Source: an uncultured Clostridia bacterium (lineage in GTDB: Bacteria; Bacillota; Clostridia; TANB77; CAG-508). Taken from it: a stretch of DNA of 64,000 bases. The notes beneath the pieces are model-generated. The model was given only the letters and a program-made list of their open reading frames with translations, made no database searches and had not been told where the DNA came from. The stretch spans positions 1 through 64,000 of the forward strand of contig CAKPGU010000003.1 of assembly GCA_934155265.1 (NCBI GenBank), written 5' to 3'. Shown piece by piece: positions 8,052 through 16,776 of this stretch (the stretch's first letter is position 1; each line of letters starts with the position of its first letter). The position numbers were made by a program, and so were the translations under genes.

Positions 8052-8066
8052 TAAGGAGATAAACTA

Positions 8067-9254
8067 ATGAAATATAATGCAGTAACAGTAACACAATTAA
8101 ACAAATACTTAAAAGATAGATTTGATGAAGACGAAAACCTAGGTGCAATATTAGTTAAAGGAGAAATCTCCAATTTTAAAAACCATTACACAGGACATCT
8201 ATATTTTACATTAAAGGACGAAAATTCGTTAATAAAATGTATTATGTTTAAAAGCTATGCCGAAAGGCTAGCTTTTAAGCCAAAAGATGGAATGAAAGTA
8301 ATGGTTTTTGGCAGTGTATCTGTATTTGAAAGAGATGGAGTATATCAAATATATGTAAAAACAATGATGGAAGACGGAATGGGAGATTTGCATGAACAAT
8401 TTGAACAATTAAAGGCAAAATTAGAAAAAGAAGGATTGTTTGATGAGTTACATAAGAAGCCAATTCCATTATATCCAAAAGTAATAGGGGTATTAACTTC
8501 ACAAACAGGAGCTGTAATAAGAGATATAATAAATGTATCAACAAGAAGAAATCCTAATGTATATATACGATTACTACCTGTACCAGTACAAGGACCAGGA
8601 GCAGCAGAACAGATAGCAGAAAAAATCAAAATAATGAATGAAAAAAAGTTGGCAGATGTATTAATAATTGGTAGAGGTGGAGGATCTCTTGAAGACCTAT
8701 GGCCATTTAATGAAGAAATTGTTGCAAGAGCTATATATGAATCAGAATTGCCTGTAATTTCAGCTGTTGGACATGAAACGGATTTTACAATAGCAGATTT
8801 TGTAGCAGATTTAAGAGCACCTACACCATCAGCAGCTGCAGAATTAGCAGTGCCAGATGTGTATGAACTAAAACAAAAAATTAATAATTATCAAAATAGA
8901 TGTAGAATATCATTAAAAAAGCAAGTCGAACTTATGAGATTAAGATATGAAAAGTGTATGAAATCAAGAGTATTTACTGATCCATTACGAAAACATCGTG
9001 ATTTAAGTGTATTATTAGATTCTAATGTCCAAAGATTAGTGACAAAAATTAAAAACGTTCAAAAAGATAATCAGACATCATATATAGAATTAGTAACAAA
9101 ATTAGATGCATTAAGTCCGTTAAAGACTTTAACAAGAGGATATACACTAACAGAGAAAGATGGCAAAATTATAAAAAGTGCAACAGAATTACAACAAAAT
9201 GATAAAGTAAAGCTTAAATTTGTTGACGGAGATAAAATAGCAGTAGTTGAATAA
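8067..9254 (+). CDS. xseA: Exodeoxyribonuclease VII large subunit
   Basis: 395 residues. An N-terminal OB-fold (TVTQLNKYLKDRFDEDENLGAILVKGEISNF), the catalytic domain with GVLTSQTGAVIRDI and IIGRGGGSLEDLWPFNEE, and SAVGHETDFTIADFVADLRAPTPSAAAEL are diagnostic. A coiled-coil segment follows and the C-terminus ends in a short beta domain (TRGYTLTEKDGKII). With XseB it degrades single-stranded DNA to oligonucleotides. It is slightly shorter than E. coli XseA. AAGGAG precedes the ATG. It is separated from xseB by one gene of unknown function. Confidence 0.95.
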   Translation: MKYNAVTVTQLNKYLKDRFDEDENLGAILVKGEISNFKNHYTGHLYFTLKDENSLIKCIMFKSYAERLAFKPKDGMKVMVFGSVSVFERDGVYQIYVKTMMEDGMGDLHEQFEQLKAKLEKEGLFDELHKKPIPLYPKVIGVLTSQTGAVIRDIINVSTRRNPNVYIRLLPVPVQGPGAAEQIAEKIKIMNEKKLADVLIIGRGGGSLEDLWPFNEEIVARAIYESELPVISAVGHETDFTIADFVADLRAPTPSAAAELAVPDVYELKQKINNYQNRCRISLKKQVELMRLRYEKCMKSRVFTDPLRKHRDLSVLLDSNVQRLVTKIKNVQKDNQTSYIELVTKLDALSPLKTLTRGYTLTEKDGKIIKSATELQQNDKVKLKFVDGDKIAVVE

Positions 9255-9284
9255 GATTTCAAATATTGAAGAAAGGAAAAGAAA

Positions 9285-9746
9285 ATGAAAAAGAAAACAG
9301 AACAAAAGATATTAACTATAATAATAGTGCTAGCATTAGTTGCATTATTTGTACTTGTTAGCTCAATAGTATATGAAGAAGAAATGAGAAAAAATAAACA
9401 AGCTGTTGAAAGTACTGCTACACCAATAATAGAGAATAAAGATACTAATGTAGAAGAAATACCAGAAAAAGAAGAAAATTTGCCACAAGAACAAGAGTCT
9501 GCAAAAGAAGAATATGTTGGTGAAGAAGAAAAAGAAGCTGAACAAGAAAATGTAGCTAGTCAAGCACAAAGCAAAGACGAAAAGGCTATAGAATTAGCCA
9601 AAAAAGAATGGGGCGAAGATAATTCAGTAACATTTAATATTGAAGAAAAAGACGGAAACAAATATTATGTTGCAGTAAAAAAAGATGCAACAGCAATTAA
9701 ATGGTATGAAGTTGACACTGATAAGTGGACTATAAGCGAATATTAG
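9285..9746 (+). CDS. Membrane-anchored acidic protein, unknown
   Basis: 153 residues. One N-terminal membrane helix (KILTIIIVLALVALFVLVSSIV) is followed by a strongly acidic, low-complexity linker rich in Glu, Lys and Gln (about 45-105) and a small C-terminal domain (AIELAKKEWGEDNSVTFNIEEKDGNKYYVAV). The end resembles small PepSY-like or DUF5590-like folds, though this is only a resemblance. It lies between xseA and xseB, an uncommon place for an envelope protein. GAAAGGAAAAG supports the start. No function is assigned. Confidence 0.6.
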   Translation: MKKKTEQKILTIIIVLALVALFVLVSSIVYEEEMRKNKQAVESTATPIIENKDTNVEEIPEKEENLPQEQESAKEEYVGEEEKEAEQENVASQAQSKDEKAIELAKKEWGEDNSVTFNIEEKDGNKYYVAVKKDATAIKWYEVDTDKWTISEY

Positions 9747-9764
9747 AAAATGAGGTATAGAAAA

Positions 9765-9980
9765 ATGAATTTTGAGGAATCAATGAAAAAATTAGAAACA
9801 ATAGTAACAGAATTAGAAAATGGAAATTTGAATCTTGATGAATCTGTAAAAAAATTTGAAGAAGGAATGAAAATGGCAAAACAATGTAACAATATTTTAG
9901 AAGAAACAGAGAAAAAGATAACAATTCTATTGGAAAATGATGGAGAATTAAAAGAAGAAAATTTTCAGACAGAGGAATAA
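9765..9980 (+). CDS. xseB: Exodeoxyribonuclease VII small subunit
   Basis: 71 residues beginning MNFEESMKKLETIVTELENG, the typical XseB start, then LNLDESVKKFEEGMKMAKQCNNIL. ATG 9765 is preferred to ATG 9750 because TGAGGTATAG lies nine bases upstream and because the family begins here. Several copies of XseB coat the XseA coiled coil and regulate nuclease activity. The ispA and dxs genes that often follow xseB are absent. Confidence 0.93.
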   Translation: MNFEESMKKLETIVTELENGNLNLDESVKKFEEGMKMAKQCNNILEETEKKITILLENDGELKEENFQTEE

Positions 9981-9996
9981 GGAAGGAAAATGAGCA

Positions 9997-10437
9997 ATGA
10001 ATAATTTACAAATGGCAATAACAAATAAATATTTGTATGTACCATTTTTGGTGTGGCTATGTATACAGATTTTTAAAGTAATATATGATTTGGTAACAAC
10101 AAAAAAATTTAATTTTAAAAGAATATTAGGTGCTGGAGGAATGCCAAGTTCACATTCTGCAGTAGTTACATGTTTATCAACATTAGTAGGAAGAAGCGAA
10201 GGAACAGACAGTCCAATATTTGCAGTTGCTTTGATTTTTGCAATGGTTGTTATGTATGATGCAGCAGGAGTAAGAAGAGCAGCAGGAAAACAAGCACATT
10301 TATTAAATAAAATTATTGAAACACCTGGGCTTTCAGGGGTAGAAGTTCAAGAAAGACTAGTAGAAGTTCTAGGACATACACCTTTACAAGTATTTGTTGG
10401 AGCAGCTATAGGAATTGTTGTTGGTATGATTGCATAA
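9997..10437 (+). CDS. Divergent PAP2 (DivPAP/DUF212) membrane protein
   Basis: 146 residues with three to four membrane segments. The conserved GAGGMPSSHSA (near 48) and YDAAGVRRAAGKQA (near 87) identify the divergent PAP2 family (DUF212, YuiD-like). The PSSH motif resembles the PAP2 catalytic centre, but no enzymatic activity is established for the family. It ends in LGHTPLQVFVGAAIGIVVGM, a conserved C-terminus. GGAAGG lies upstream of ATG 9997, 16 bases after xseB. Confidence 0.85.
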   Translation: MNNLQMAITNKYLYVPFLVWLCIQIFKVIYDLVTTKKFNFKRILGAGGMPSSHSAVVTCLSTLVGRSEGTDSPIFAVALIFAMVVMYDAAGVRRAAGKQAHLLNKIIETPGLSGVEVQERLVEVLGHTPLQVFVGAAIGIVVGMIA

Positions 10438-10503
10438 AGTTAAAAAATAATTACAATTTTGGTTGCGTCAAATTTATGCATTAAGAAAGGAATGAGATTA
10501 ATT

Positions 10504-12165
10504 ATGACAGATATTGAAATAGCTAGAAATACTGAACTAAAGAAGATTACTGAAATTGCAAGAGATTTAGATATAACAGAAGATGAAATAGAAACTTATG
10601 GAAAATATAAAGCAAAAATATCAAGAGAAGTAAGTAAAAGAATACAAAATAAAAAAGATGGTAAACTAATATTAGTAACTGCAATGAGCCCAACACCATT
10701 AGGAGAAGGGAAAACAACAATATCAATTGCAATTGCTGATGGATTAAAAAAGATAGGAAAAAAATCAATATTAGCATTAAGAGAACCATCACTTGGACCC
10801 GTATTTGGTATAAAAGGAGGAGCAACAGGAGGAGGACATGCACAAGTTGCACCAATGGAAGATATTAATTTACATTTTACAGGAGATATACATGCAATAA
10901 CTTCTGCAAATAACTTATTATCAGCAATGATAGATAATCATATATATCACGGGAATGAATTAGGAATAGAGAAAGTAGTATGGAAAAGATGTGTTGACTT
11001 AAATGATAGACAATTAAGAAAAATAAATACAGGACTATCAGGAGAAAGCAAAATTGTTCCAAGAGAAGATGGATTTGATATATCAGTTGCTTCAGAAGTA
11101 ATGGCAATATTATGTTTGGCAACAGATATAAACGATTTGAAAAAAAGACTAGGAAATATTATTATTGGTTATAATAAAAAACAAAAGCCAATTTATGCAA
11201 GAGATATAAAAGCAGAAGGAGCTATGGCCGTTTTATTAAAAGATGCAATAAAACCTAACTTAGTTCAAACTTTAGAGCATACACCAGCAATTTTACATGG
11301 TGGTCCATTTGCTAATATTGCACATGGATGTAATTCTATTGTAGCAACAAAAATGGCAATGAAATTGGCAGATTATACTATTACAGAAGCTGGTTTTGGT
11401 GCGGATTTAGGCGCAGAAAAATTTTTAGATATAAAATGCAGAGAAGCAAATATTATACCTGATGTAGTTGTATGTGTTGCTACAATAAAAGCATTAAAAT
11501 ATCATGGTGGAGTTTCAAAAGAAGATATTCAAAAGGAAAATATGAATTGTTTAGAAAAAGGAATGAACAATTTATATAGACATATTGATAATATAAGAGG
11601 AAAATTTGGATTAAATGTTATAATTGCAATAAACAAATTTGATACGGATAAAGAAGAAGAATTAAATTTTGTTCAAAATGAATTAGCCAAAAGAGAAATA
11701 CCTTCAAGCATTGTAGAAAGTTGGACAAAAGGTGGAGAAGGAGCAATTGATATAGCAAATGAAATTGTAGAAATTGCAGGAAAAGAAAATAGATTTGAAT
11801 ATATATATGATTTAAACGAAACAGTAGTTGAAAAAATTAATAAAGTTGCAATGAAAATATATGGAGCAAAAGGTGTAATATATTCAGAAGATTCAGCTAA
11901 AAATATTGAGAAAATTGAAGAAATGGGATATGGCAAATTACCAGTATGTATAGCTAAAACTCAATATTCATTTTCAGATGATCCTAAAAATTTAGAATGC
12001 GAAGAACCATTTGAAATAAATATTAGAAATGTGGAATTAAAAGCAGGAGCTGGATTTATTGTTGTATTGGCAGGAAAGATAACAACAATGCCAGGACTTC
12101 CTAAAAAACCAGTTGCAGAAAAAATTGATATTGATGAAAATGGAGAAATTTTAGGAATTTTTTAA
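10504..12165 (+). CDS. fhs: Formate-tetrahydrofolate ligase
   Basis: 553 residues, the usual size. The protein starts MTDIEIARNTELKKI; the P-loop-like TPLGEGKTT (near 70), ALREPSLGPVFGIKGGATGG, and the C-terminal GKITTMPGLPKKPVAEKIDID are conserved. It makes 10-formyl-THF from formate, ATP and THF for purine synthesis and one-carbon metabolism (acetogenesis in some Clostridia). Upstream in-frame starts at 10459 (TTG) and 10492 are possible, but the family begins at 10504. The spacer 10442-10475 carries a short motif repeated at 41394. It stands between DivPAP and the T-box of aspS. Confidence 0.95.
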   Translation: MTDIEIARNTELKKITEIARDLDITEDEIETYGKYKAKISREVSKRIQNKKDGKLILVTAMSPTPLGEGKTTISIAIADGLKKIGKKSILALREPSLGPVFGIKGGATGGGHAQVAPMEDINLHFTGDIHAITSANNLLSAMIDNHIYHGNELGIEKVVWKRCVDLNDRQLRKINTGLSGESKIVPREDGFDISVASEVMAILCLATDINDLKKRLGNIIIGYNKKQKPIYARDIKAEGAMAVLLKDAIKPNLVQTLEHTPAILHGGPFANIAHGCNSIVATKMAMKLADYTITEAGFGADLGAEKFLDIKCREANIIPDVVVCVATIKALKYHGGVSKEDIQKENMNCLEKGMNNLYRHIDNIRGKFGLNVIIAINKFDTDKEEELNFVQNELAKREIPSSIVESWTKGGEGAIDIANEIVEIAGKENRFEYIYDLNETVVEKINKVAMKIYGAKGVIYSEDSAKNIEKIEEMGYGKLPVCIAKTQYSFSDDPKNLECEEPFEINIRNVELKAGAGFIVVLAGKITTMPGLPKKPVAEKIDIDENGEILGIF

Positions 12166-12173
12166 TGAAAAAC

Positions 12174-12202
12174 TTGACATTTAAAATAATAGAGTGTAAA
12201 AT
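12174..12202 (+). promoter_or_regulatory. Sigma-A promoter of the aspS leader
   Basis: TTGACA at 12174-12179 and TAAAAT at 12197-12202 are 17 bases apart, a near-consensus promoter directly after fhs. It would start the T-box leader RNA near 12209. Confidence 0.75.
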
Positions 12203-12208
12203 ATAACA

Positions 12209-12437
12209 AATAAAAATTGCGTTAACACAATTCAAAGCAATTAGAAATTACAGAAAGAGAAAAAGGGTCACCGGCTGAAAGCCCTTTATGGTCAACCTAA
12301 TTAAGCGAAACAAATTGGAGCAATAATGAATTTAAAAATAAAAGTGGAAAATATATAAATTTTCAAGCTGGGTGGCACCGCGGATTAAGTTCGTCCCTGC
12401 ATTAATAAATTACTATTAATGTAGGGGCGATTTTTTA
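12209..12437 (+). promoter_or_regulatory. T-box riboswitch controlling aspS
   Basis: The 14-base T-box GGGTGGCACCGCGG is at 12370-12383. A terminator follows with 15 paired bases (12392-12428) and a T run. The upstream AAAGGG/CCCTTT hairpin and AATTAG/CTAATT helix form a compact Stem I. TGGC in the T-box would pair with a tRNA ending GCCA, which fits discriminator G of tRNA(Asp) and tRNA(Asn). The 3' side of the presumed specifier loop (12289-12297) contains AAC, the Asn codon, and no GAC; the specifier call is tentative. Uncharged tRNA would favour the antiterminator and aspS expression. Confidence 0.88.
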
Positions 12438-12588
12438 TATACTAGGAAAGTTATACTTTCCTAGTATATAAAAAGCTACAATCGCTAGCCCTTTGAGATT
12501 TTCTCCTTATAGTCGAAAACTCAAATCGGACGAGAACAAATTAAAGAAAAATTGAAAATTTTTCTTATTTGTTCTACCTACATTAATA
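12414..12588 (+). other. Stem-enclosed hairpin cluster between T-box and aspS
   Basis: TATTAATGTAGG (12414-12425) is exactly complementary to CCTACATTAATA (12577-12588). Between them are a near-perfect hairpin at 12436-12470 (TATATACTAGGAAAG with its complement), a second formed by TTTGAGATTTTC and GAAAACTCAAA (about 12492-12523), and a third at 12533-12575. The enclosing arm on the left is also the right arm of the T-box terminator, so the two structures compete. The function is unknown. Confidence 0.6.
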
Positions 12589-12610
12589 AAATGAAAGGAA
12601 AGATGTAGAT

Positions 12611-14359
12611 ATGAATGAATACAGAACACATAACTGTAATGAAATTAGTTTGGAAGATGTTGGTAAAGAAGTAAGAATAGCAGGATGGGTAGAAACAATA
12701 AGAGATTTTGGAGGATTAGTATTTTTAGATATTAGAGATATGTATGGTGTAACTCAAGTAGTAACATCAGGAAAAACAGAAGATGTAGATTTTGCATCAC
12801 ATATTCCAATTGAATCAACAGTAACAGTATTTGGAAAAGTTCGTAAACGTGATGAAGAAACAATTAATACAAAAATAAAAACAGGACTTGTAGAAATCCG
12901 TATAGAAGAAATCAAAATTTTAGGAAAAAGAACTAAAAATTTACCATTTGAAGTAAATGAAGATCAAGAAGTTCGTGAAGATTTAAGACTTCAATATAGA
13001 TTTTTAGATTTAAGAAGTGAGAAATTAAAAAATAATTTAAAATTAAGAGCTAGTGTAATACAATTTTTAAGAAGTCAAATGATAGAACAAGGCTTTTTAG
13101 AAGTACAAACACCAATATTAACAAGTTCATCACCAGAAGGAGCAAGAGACTATTTAGTACCAAGTCGTTTACATCCAGGTATGTTTTATGCATTACCACA
13201 AGCACCACAACAATTCAAACAATTACTTATGGTGTCAGGTATAGATAAATATTTTCAAATAGCACCATGTTTTAGAGATGAGGATGCAAGAGCAGATAGA
13301 GCACCAGGTGAATTTTATCAGTTAGATATGGAAATGAGCTTTGCAACACAAGAAGACGTTTTCAATGTAATTGAGCCAGTAATATATAACACATTCAAAA
13401 AATTCTCAAACAAAGAAATATCTTCAGCACCATTTAGAAGAATAACATATAAAGATGCAATGTTAAAATATGGTTCAGATAAACCTGATTTAAGAAATCC
13501 ATTATTTATAATTGATTTATCAGGATTCTTTAGTAAATGTACATTTAAACCATTTATAAATAGAACAGTTAGAGCAATAAAAGTTACTGGACATATGTCA
13601 AAAGGATTCCATGAAAAAATGTTAGATTATGCAATGTCAATAGGAATGGGAGGACTTGGATATCTTGAAGTTCAAGAAGACATGAGTTTTAAAGGTCCAA
13701 TAGATAAATTTATTCCAGATGAATTAAAGAAAGAATTATTAGAAATTGCAGATTTACAAAAAGATGATACAATATTCTTTATAGCAGATAATGAAAAAAG
13801 AGCAACAGAATTAGCAGGTCAAATAAGAACAGAACTTGCAAAAAGATTAGATTTAATTGATGATAGCAAATTTGAATTTTGTTGGATAGTAGATTTTCCA
13901 ATGTTTGAAATTGATGAACATGATAAAATCCAATTTAGTCATAATCCATTTTCAATGCCACAAGGAGGATTAGACGCATTAGAAAATCAAAATCCATTAG
14001 ATATTGTAGCATATCAATATGATTTAGTATGTAATGGTATAGAATTATCTTCAGGAGCTGTAAGAAATCATGATATAAATATTATGATAAAAGCATTTGA
14101 AATGGCTGGTTATACTGAAGATGAGGTAAAAACAAAATTTGGAGCATTATATACAGCATTTCAATTTGGAGCTCCACCACATGCAGGTATTGCACCAGGT
14201 GTTGATAGAATGCTAATGTTATTAACAGGGGCAGATAGCATTAAAGAAGTTATTGCATTCCCACTAAATAGCAAGGCACAAGATTTAATGATGGGTGCAC
14301 CAAGTAATGTAAATAAAAATCAACTTAGAGAAGTTCATATAAAATTAGATATTAAATAA
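12611..14359 (+). CDS. aspS: Aspartyl-tRNA synthetase
   Basis: 582 residues. The N-terminal OB anticodon domain (VRIAGWVETIRDFGGLVFLDIRD), class II motif 2 (CFRDEDARADRAPGEFYQLD), the bacterial GAD insertion (about 290-420), and motif 3 (GIAPGVDRMLMLLTG) are all in place. It charges tRNA(Asp); bacterial-type enzymes can be discriminating or can also form Asp-tRNA(Asn) for GatCAB. A possible Asn specifier in its T-box would suit the second type. AAAGGAAAGATG precedes the start. Followed by gpr after a spacer carrying its own ribosome site. Confidence 0.95.
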   Translation: MNEYRTHNCNEISLEDVGKEVRIAGWVETIRDFGGLVFLDIRDMYGVTQVVTSGKTEDVDFASHIPIESTVTVFGKVRKRDEETINTKIKTGLVEIRIEEIKILGKRTKNLPFEVNEDQEVREDLRLQYRFLDLRSEKLKNNLKLRASVIQFLRSQMIEQGFLEVQTPILTSSSPEGARDYLVPSRLHPGMFYALPQAPQQFKQLLMVSGIDKYFQIAPCFRDEDARADRAPGEFYQLDMEMSFATQEDVFNVIEPVIYNTFKKFSNKEISSAPFRRITYKDAMLKYGSDKPDLRNPLFIIDLSGFFSKCTFKPFINRTVRAIKVTGHMSKGFHEKMLDYAMSIGMGGLGYLEVQEDMSFKGPIDKFIPDELKKELLEIADLQKDDTIFFIADNEKRATELAGQIRTELAKRLDLIDDSKFEFCWIVDFPMFEIDEHDKIQFSHNPFSMPQGGLDALENQNPLDIVAYQYDLVCNGIELSSGAVRNHDINIMIKAFEMAGYTEDEVKTKFGALYTAFQFGAPPHAGIAPGVDRMLMLLTGADSIKEVIAFPLNSKAQDLMMGAPSNVNKNQLREVHIKLDIK

Positions 14360-14422
14360 AGGTATAATAACTTCCAACTTAGAAATACTAATGAAAAAAG
14401 TATTTAGGAGTTGGAGGTTTTT

Positions 14423-15355
14423 ATGTATAATTTTAGAACAGATTTGGCACTTGAAAGAAGAGATATATATCAAAAAGCAAATAATTTAAATCAAATTGAT
14501 GGAGTTGAAAGTACAGAAGAAAAAATAAATGAAAAATTAAAAGTCACAAGAGTAGAAATTACTAATCAAAATGGAGAAAATGCAATTGGCAAACCAATTG
14601 GAAACTATGTGACGATAGATGTGAAAAATTTAAAATTAGCAGAAGATGAAGACATACAAAAGGCTTCAGAAGTAGTTGCAAATGAATTAAAGAAAATAAT
14701 AGAACTTCATACAGATAAGCATGGAGATATATTAGTTGTGGGATTAGGAAATATATATGTTACCCCAGATGCACTTGGTCCAAAAGTAATAAATGAAATT
14801 GATGTTACAAGACATATAATAAAATATTTACCACAATTTGTAGATGAGGATACAAGACCTGTTAGCGCAATTTCACCAGGTGTTTTAGGAACAACAGGAA
14901 TTGAGACTGTAGAAATATTAAAAGGAATAGTAGATAATATTCATCCAAAGTTATTGATTGTCATTGATGCACTAGCTTCAAGAAGTATTGAAAGAATAAG
15001 TAGTACAATTCAAATATCTGATACTGGAATTGTACCAGGTGCAGGTGTTGGTAATACAAGGCAAGAAATAAGCCAAAAAACTTTAAATATTCCTGTTGTT
15101 TCAATTGGAATTCCTACTGTTGTTGAACTTGCAACTCTTGTGTCAGATGGAATTGATATCTTTATTGATAGATTACAAGACAAGGCTGAGTCAAATGAGT
15201 ATTTGAATAGATTACAGCAAAATGATAAATATGAAGAGGTTAAAGAGGCTTTGAATGTTGGAGATTACAATATGATTGTTACACCTAAAGAGATAGATGA
15301 TTTGATTGAAAACATGAAAGATATCGTTGCTAGAGGAATTAATTTTGCTGTGTAA
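14423..15355 (+). CDS. gpr: Germination protease GPR
   Basis: 310 residues. The N-terminus FRTDLALERRDI carries the conserved propeptide region; VVGLGNIYVTPDALGPKVI, ISPGVLGTTGIET, and VGNTRQEI are family signatures of the A25 aspartic protease that degrades small acid-soluble spore proteins during germination. ATG 14423 is chosen over TTG 14411 because TTGGAGGT lies just before it. Its presence, with sigma K at 62521, shows spore-forming ancestry. It may be co-transcribed with aspS or have a forespore promoter; none was recognised. Confidence 0.93.
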   Translation: MYNFRTDLALERRDIYQKANNLNQIDGVESTEEKINEKLKVTRVEITNQNGENAIGKPIGNYVTIDVKNLKLAEDEDIQKASEVVANELKKIIELHTDKHGDILVVGLGNIYVTPDALGPKVINEIDVTRHIIKYLPQFVDEDTRPVSAISPGVLGTTGIETVEILKGIVDNIHPKLLIVIDALASRSIERISSTIQISDTGIVPGAGVGNTRQEISQKTLNIPVVSIGIPTVVELATLVSDGIDIFIDRLQDKAESNEYLNRLQQNDKYEEVKEALNVGDYNMIVTPKEIDDLIENMKDIVARGINFAV

Positions 15356-15445
15356 ATAGCATATTGGCTTTTGGTGGTAAAAAAATTAATTAAGAAATAA
15401 TTAATAAAAAATATATAGTAAAAACAAAACTATAATGATATAATT

Positions 15446-15476
15446 AGACCGTACTGAAAAGTATGGTCTATTTTTT
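15446..15476 (+). terminator. Intrinsic terminator after gpr
   Basis: AGACCGTACT pairs perfectly with AGTATGGTCT (one G-U) around a GAAA tetraloop and is followed by ATTTTTT. It lies 90 bases after the gpr stop. Confidence 0.85.
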
Positions 15477-15541
15477 GAAAAAAGACGAATAATCATAATG
15501 GAGAAAAATAATTTTAGAAAATAAAGAAGGGAGGGAGAAAA

Positions 15542-16063
15542 ATGCCAGAAAGAATAGAAGTAACAAAAATGAAACAAAATTCAAATAACAGAGAATATGT
15601 AATAGAAAATGTAAAAAACGAAGGAGCATTATTAGAATTTGCAAGTGAAGAATTAAGAAATGATAAAGAAATTGTATTAGAAGCAATACATAATAATCCA
15701 GAAGCATTAGAATTTGCAAGTGATAGATTAAAAGGAGATAGAGAAGTAGTATATGAATCTGTTAGCAAAGTAGGCTGGACATATTGTTATGTAAAAGAAA
15801 ATTTATTAGAAGACAAAGAATTATTAATGGCAGGACTAAAAATATCAGGACAAATTTTATATTTTGCAGCACAAGATATGAGAGATGATAAAGAAGTCGT
15901 TATGCAAGCAGTAACAAATAAACCAATTATAATAAAATATGCAAGTAATCGTCTTAGAGAAGATAAAGAAATAGGAATTGCAGCAATGAAAGTAAGCCCA
16001 AAATGTTATGAATTTTTAGGACCTAACTTAAAAAAAGATGAAGATATATTGGCCTTAAAATAA
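15542..16063 (+). CDS. DUF4116 repeat protein
   Basis: 173 residues made of three to four repeats of about 48 residues with the pattern LEFASEELRNDKEIVLEAI, the mark of DUF4116. Each repeat predicts a pair of helices. A GGGAGGGAG ribosome site precedes ATG 15542. DUF4116 proteins are abundant in some gut Clostridia and host-associated bacteria; no biochemical function is established. It stands alone between two terminator-like regions, with conserved hydrophobic and charged positions kept in every repeat. The last repeat ends the protein. Confidence 0.8.
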   Translation: MPERIEVTKMKQNSNNREYVIENVKNEGALLEFASEELRNDKEIVLEAIHNNPEALEFASDRLKGDREVVYESVSKVGWTYCYVKENLLEDKELLMAGLKISGQILYFAAQDMRDDKEVVMQAVTNKPIIIKYASNRLREDKEIGIAAMKVSPKCYEFLGPNLKKDEDILALK

Positions 16064-16109
16064 AAATGTACCCGGTCCAAAATTTTCAAAAGAAAGGTGA
16101 GAAAATTAA

Positions 16110-16748
16110 ATGAAAGTTTTAAGAAAAATTAATAAAGGATTGTTATTAACTATAATAGTAGTAGCTGTATTAGTAATTTATTTAACAAATTTAGAAAAAC
16201 AAAGAGAAGCTGATAAAGTTGATATAAAGAAGGCTTGTGAAGACTTTATTGCTCTTACAGATAAATATGTGGTATTGCCAGAAGATATGCGAACATATAC
16301 AGGAGAGATATCAAAAGAAAACAAAGAAAAAATCGAAACACAATTAAAAGATGCATTAAAGAAGCAAATGGTAGATAATGACAAAGCTGTAGAAATTCAA
16401 TATGAATATTTAGTGGATAAATTACAAAATGGATATGAAACTGAAAATGAAGTGAAAACAGGAAATAAGAGAACAATAACTAAAATATCAGGTTATGAGT
16501 TTGATGGAAACCAAGTAACAGTTACATTAAGAACATCAACAGAAAAAACATATAAATATAAAGATGGATTTACAGGAGAAGAAAAAGAAAGAAAAGATAC
16601 AAATACAAATTCAGGTGATGAGATTGTTTTGCAAAAAGTTGATGGAAAATGGAAAATAGTATATTCATATCTACAGTTTGATGTCGGAAATAATTATTAT
16701 GACACATATGATTCAGATTCATTGGAGATGAATCCATTGGCAAGATAG
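16110..16748 (+). CDS. Membrane-anchored extracytoplasmic protein, unknown
   Basis: 212 residues: one N-terminal membrane helix (GLLLTIIVVAVLVIYLTNL) followed by an extracytoplasmic domain. The middle is helical and lysine/glutamate rich; the end (GYEFDGNQVTVTLRTSTEKTYK ... IVLQKVDGKWKIVYSYL) looks like an NTF2/SnoaL-type fold with a terminal GKWKIV motif. GAAAGGTGAG precedes the start. It lies 28 bases before the ABC-2 ATPase gene and may be expressed with it. No family was recognised with confidence. Confidence 0.6.
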   Translation: MKVLRKINKGLLLTIIVVAVLVIYLTNLEKQREADKVDIKKACEDFIALTDKYVVLPEDMRTYTGEISKENKEKIETQLKDALKKQMVDNDKAVEIQYEYLVDKLQNGYETENEVKTGNKRTITKISGYEFDGNQVTVTLRTSTEKTYKYKDGFTGEEKERKDTNTNSGDEIVLQKVDGKWKIVYSYLQFDVGNNYYDTYDSDSLEMNPLAR

Positions 16749-16776
16749 TAAAATAATCAAAAGGGGGAAGAAAAAA

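Noticed and set aside
10459..10503. An upstream TTG start for fhs.
   Set aside because: It would add residues not found in the family and runs through a repeated spacer motif; ATG 10504 gives the standard N-terminus.
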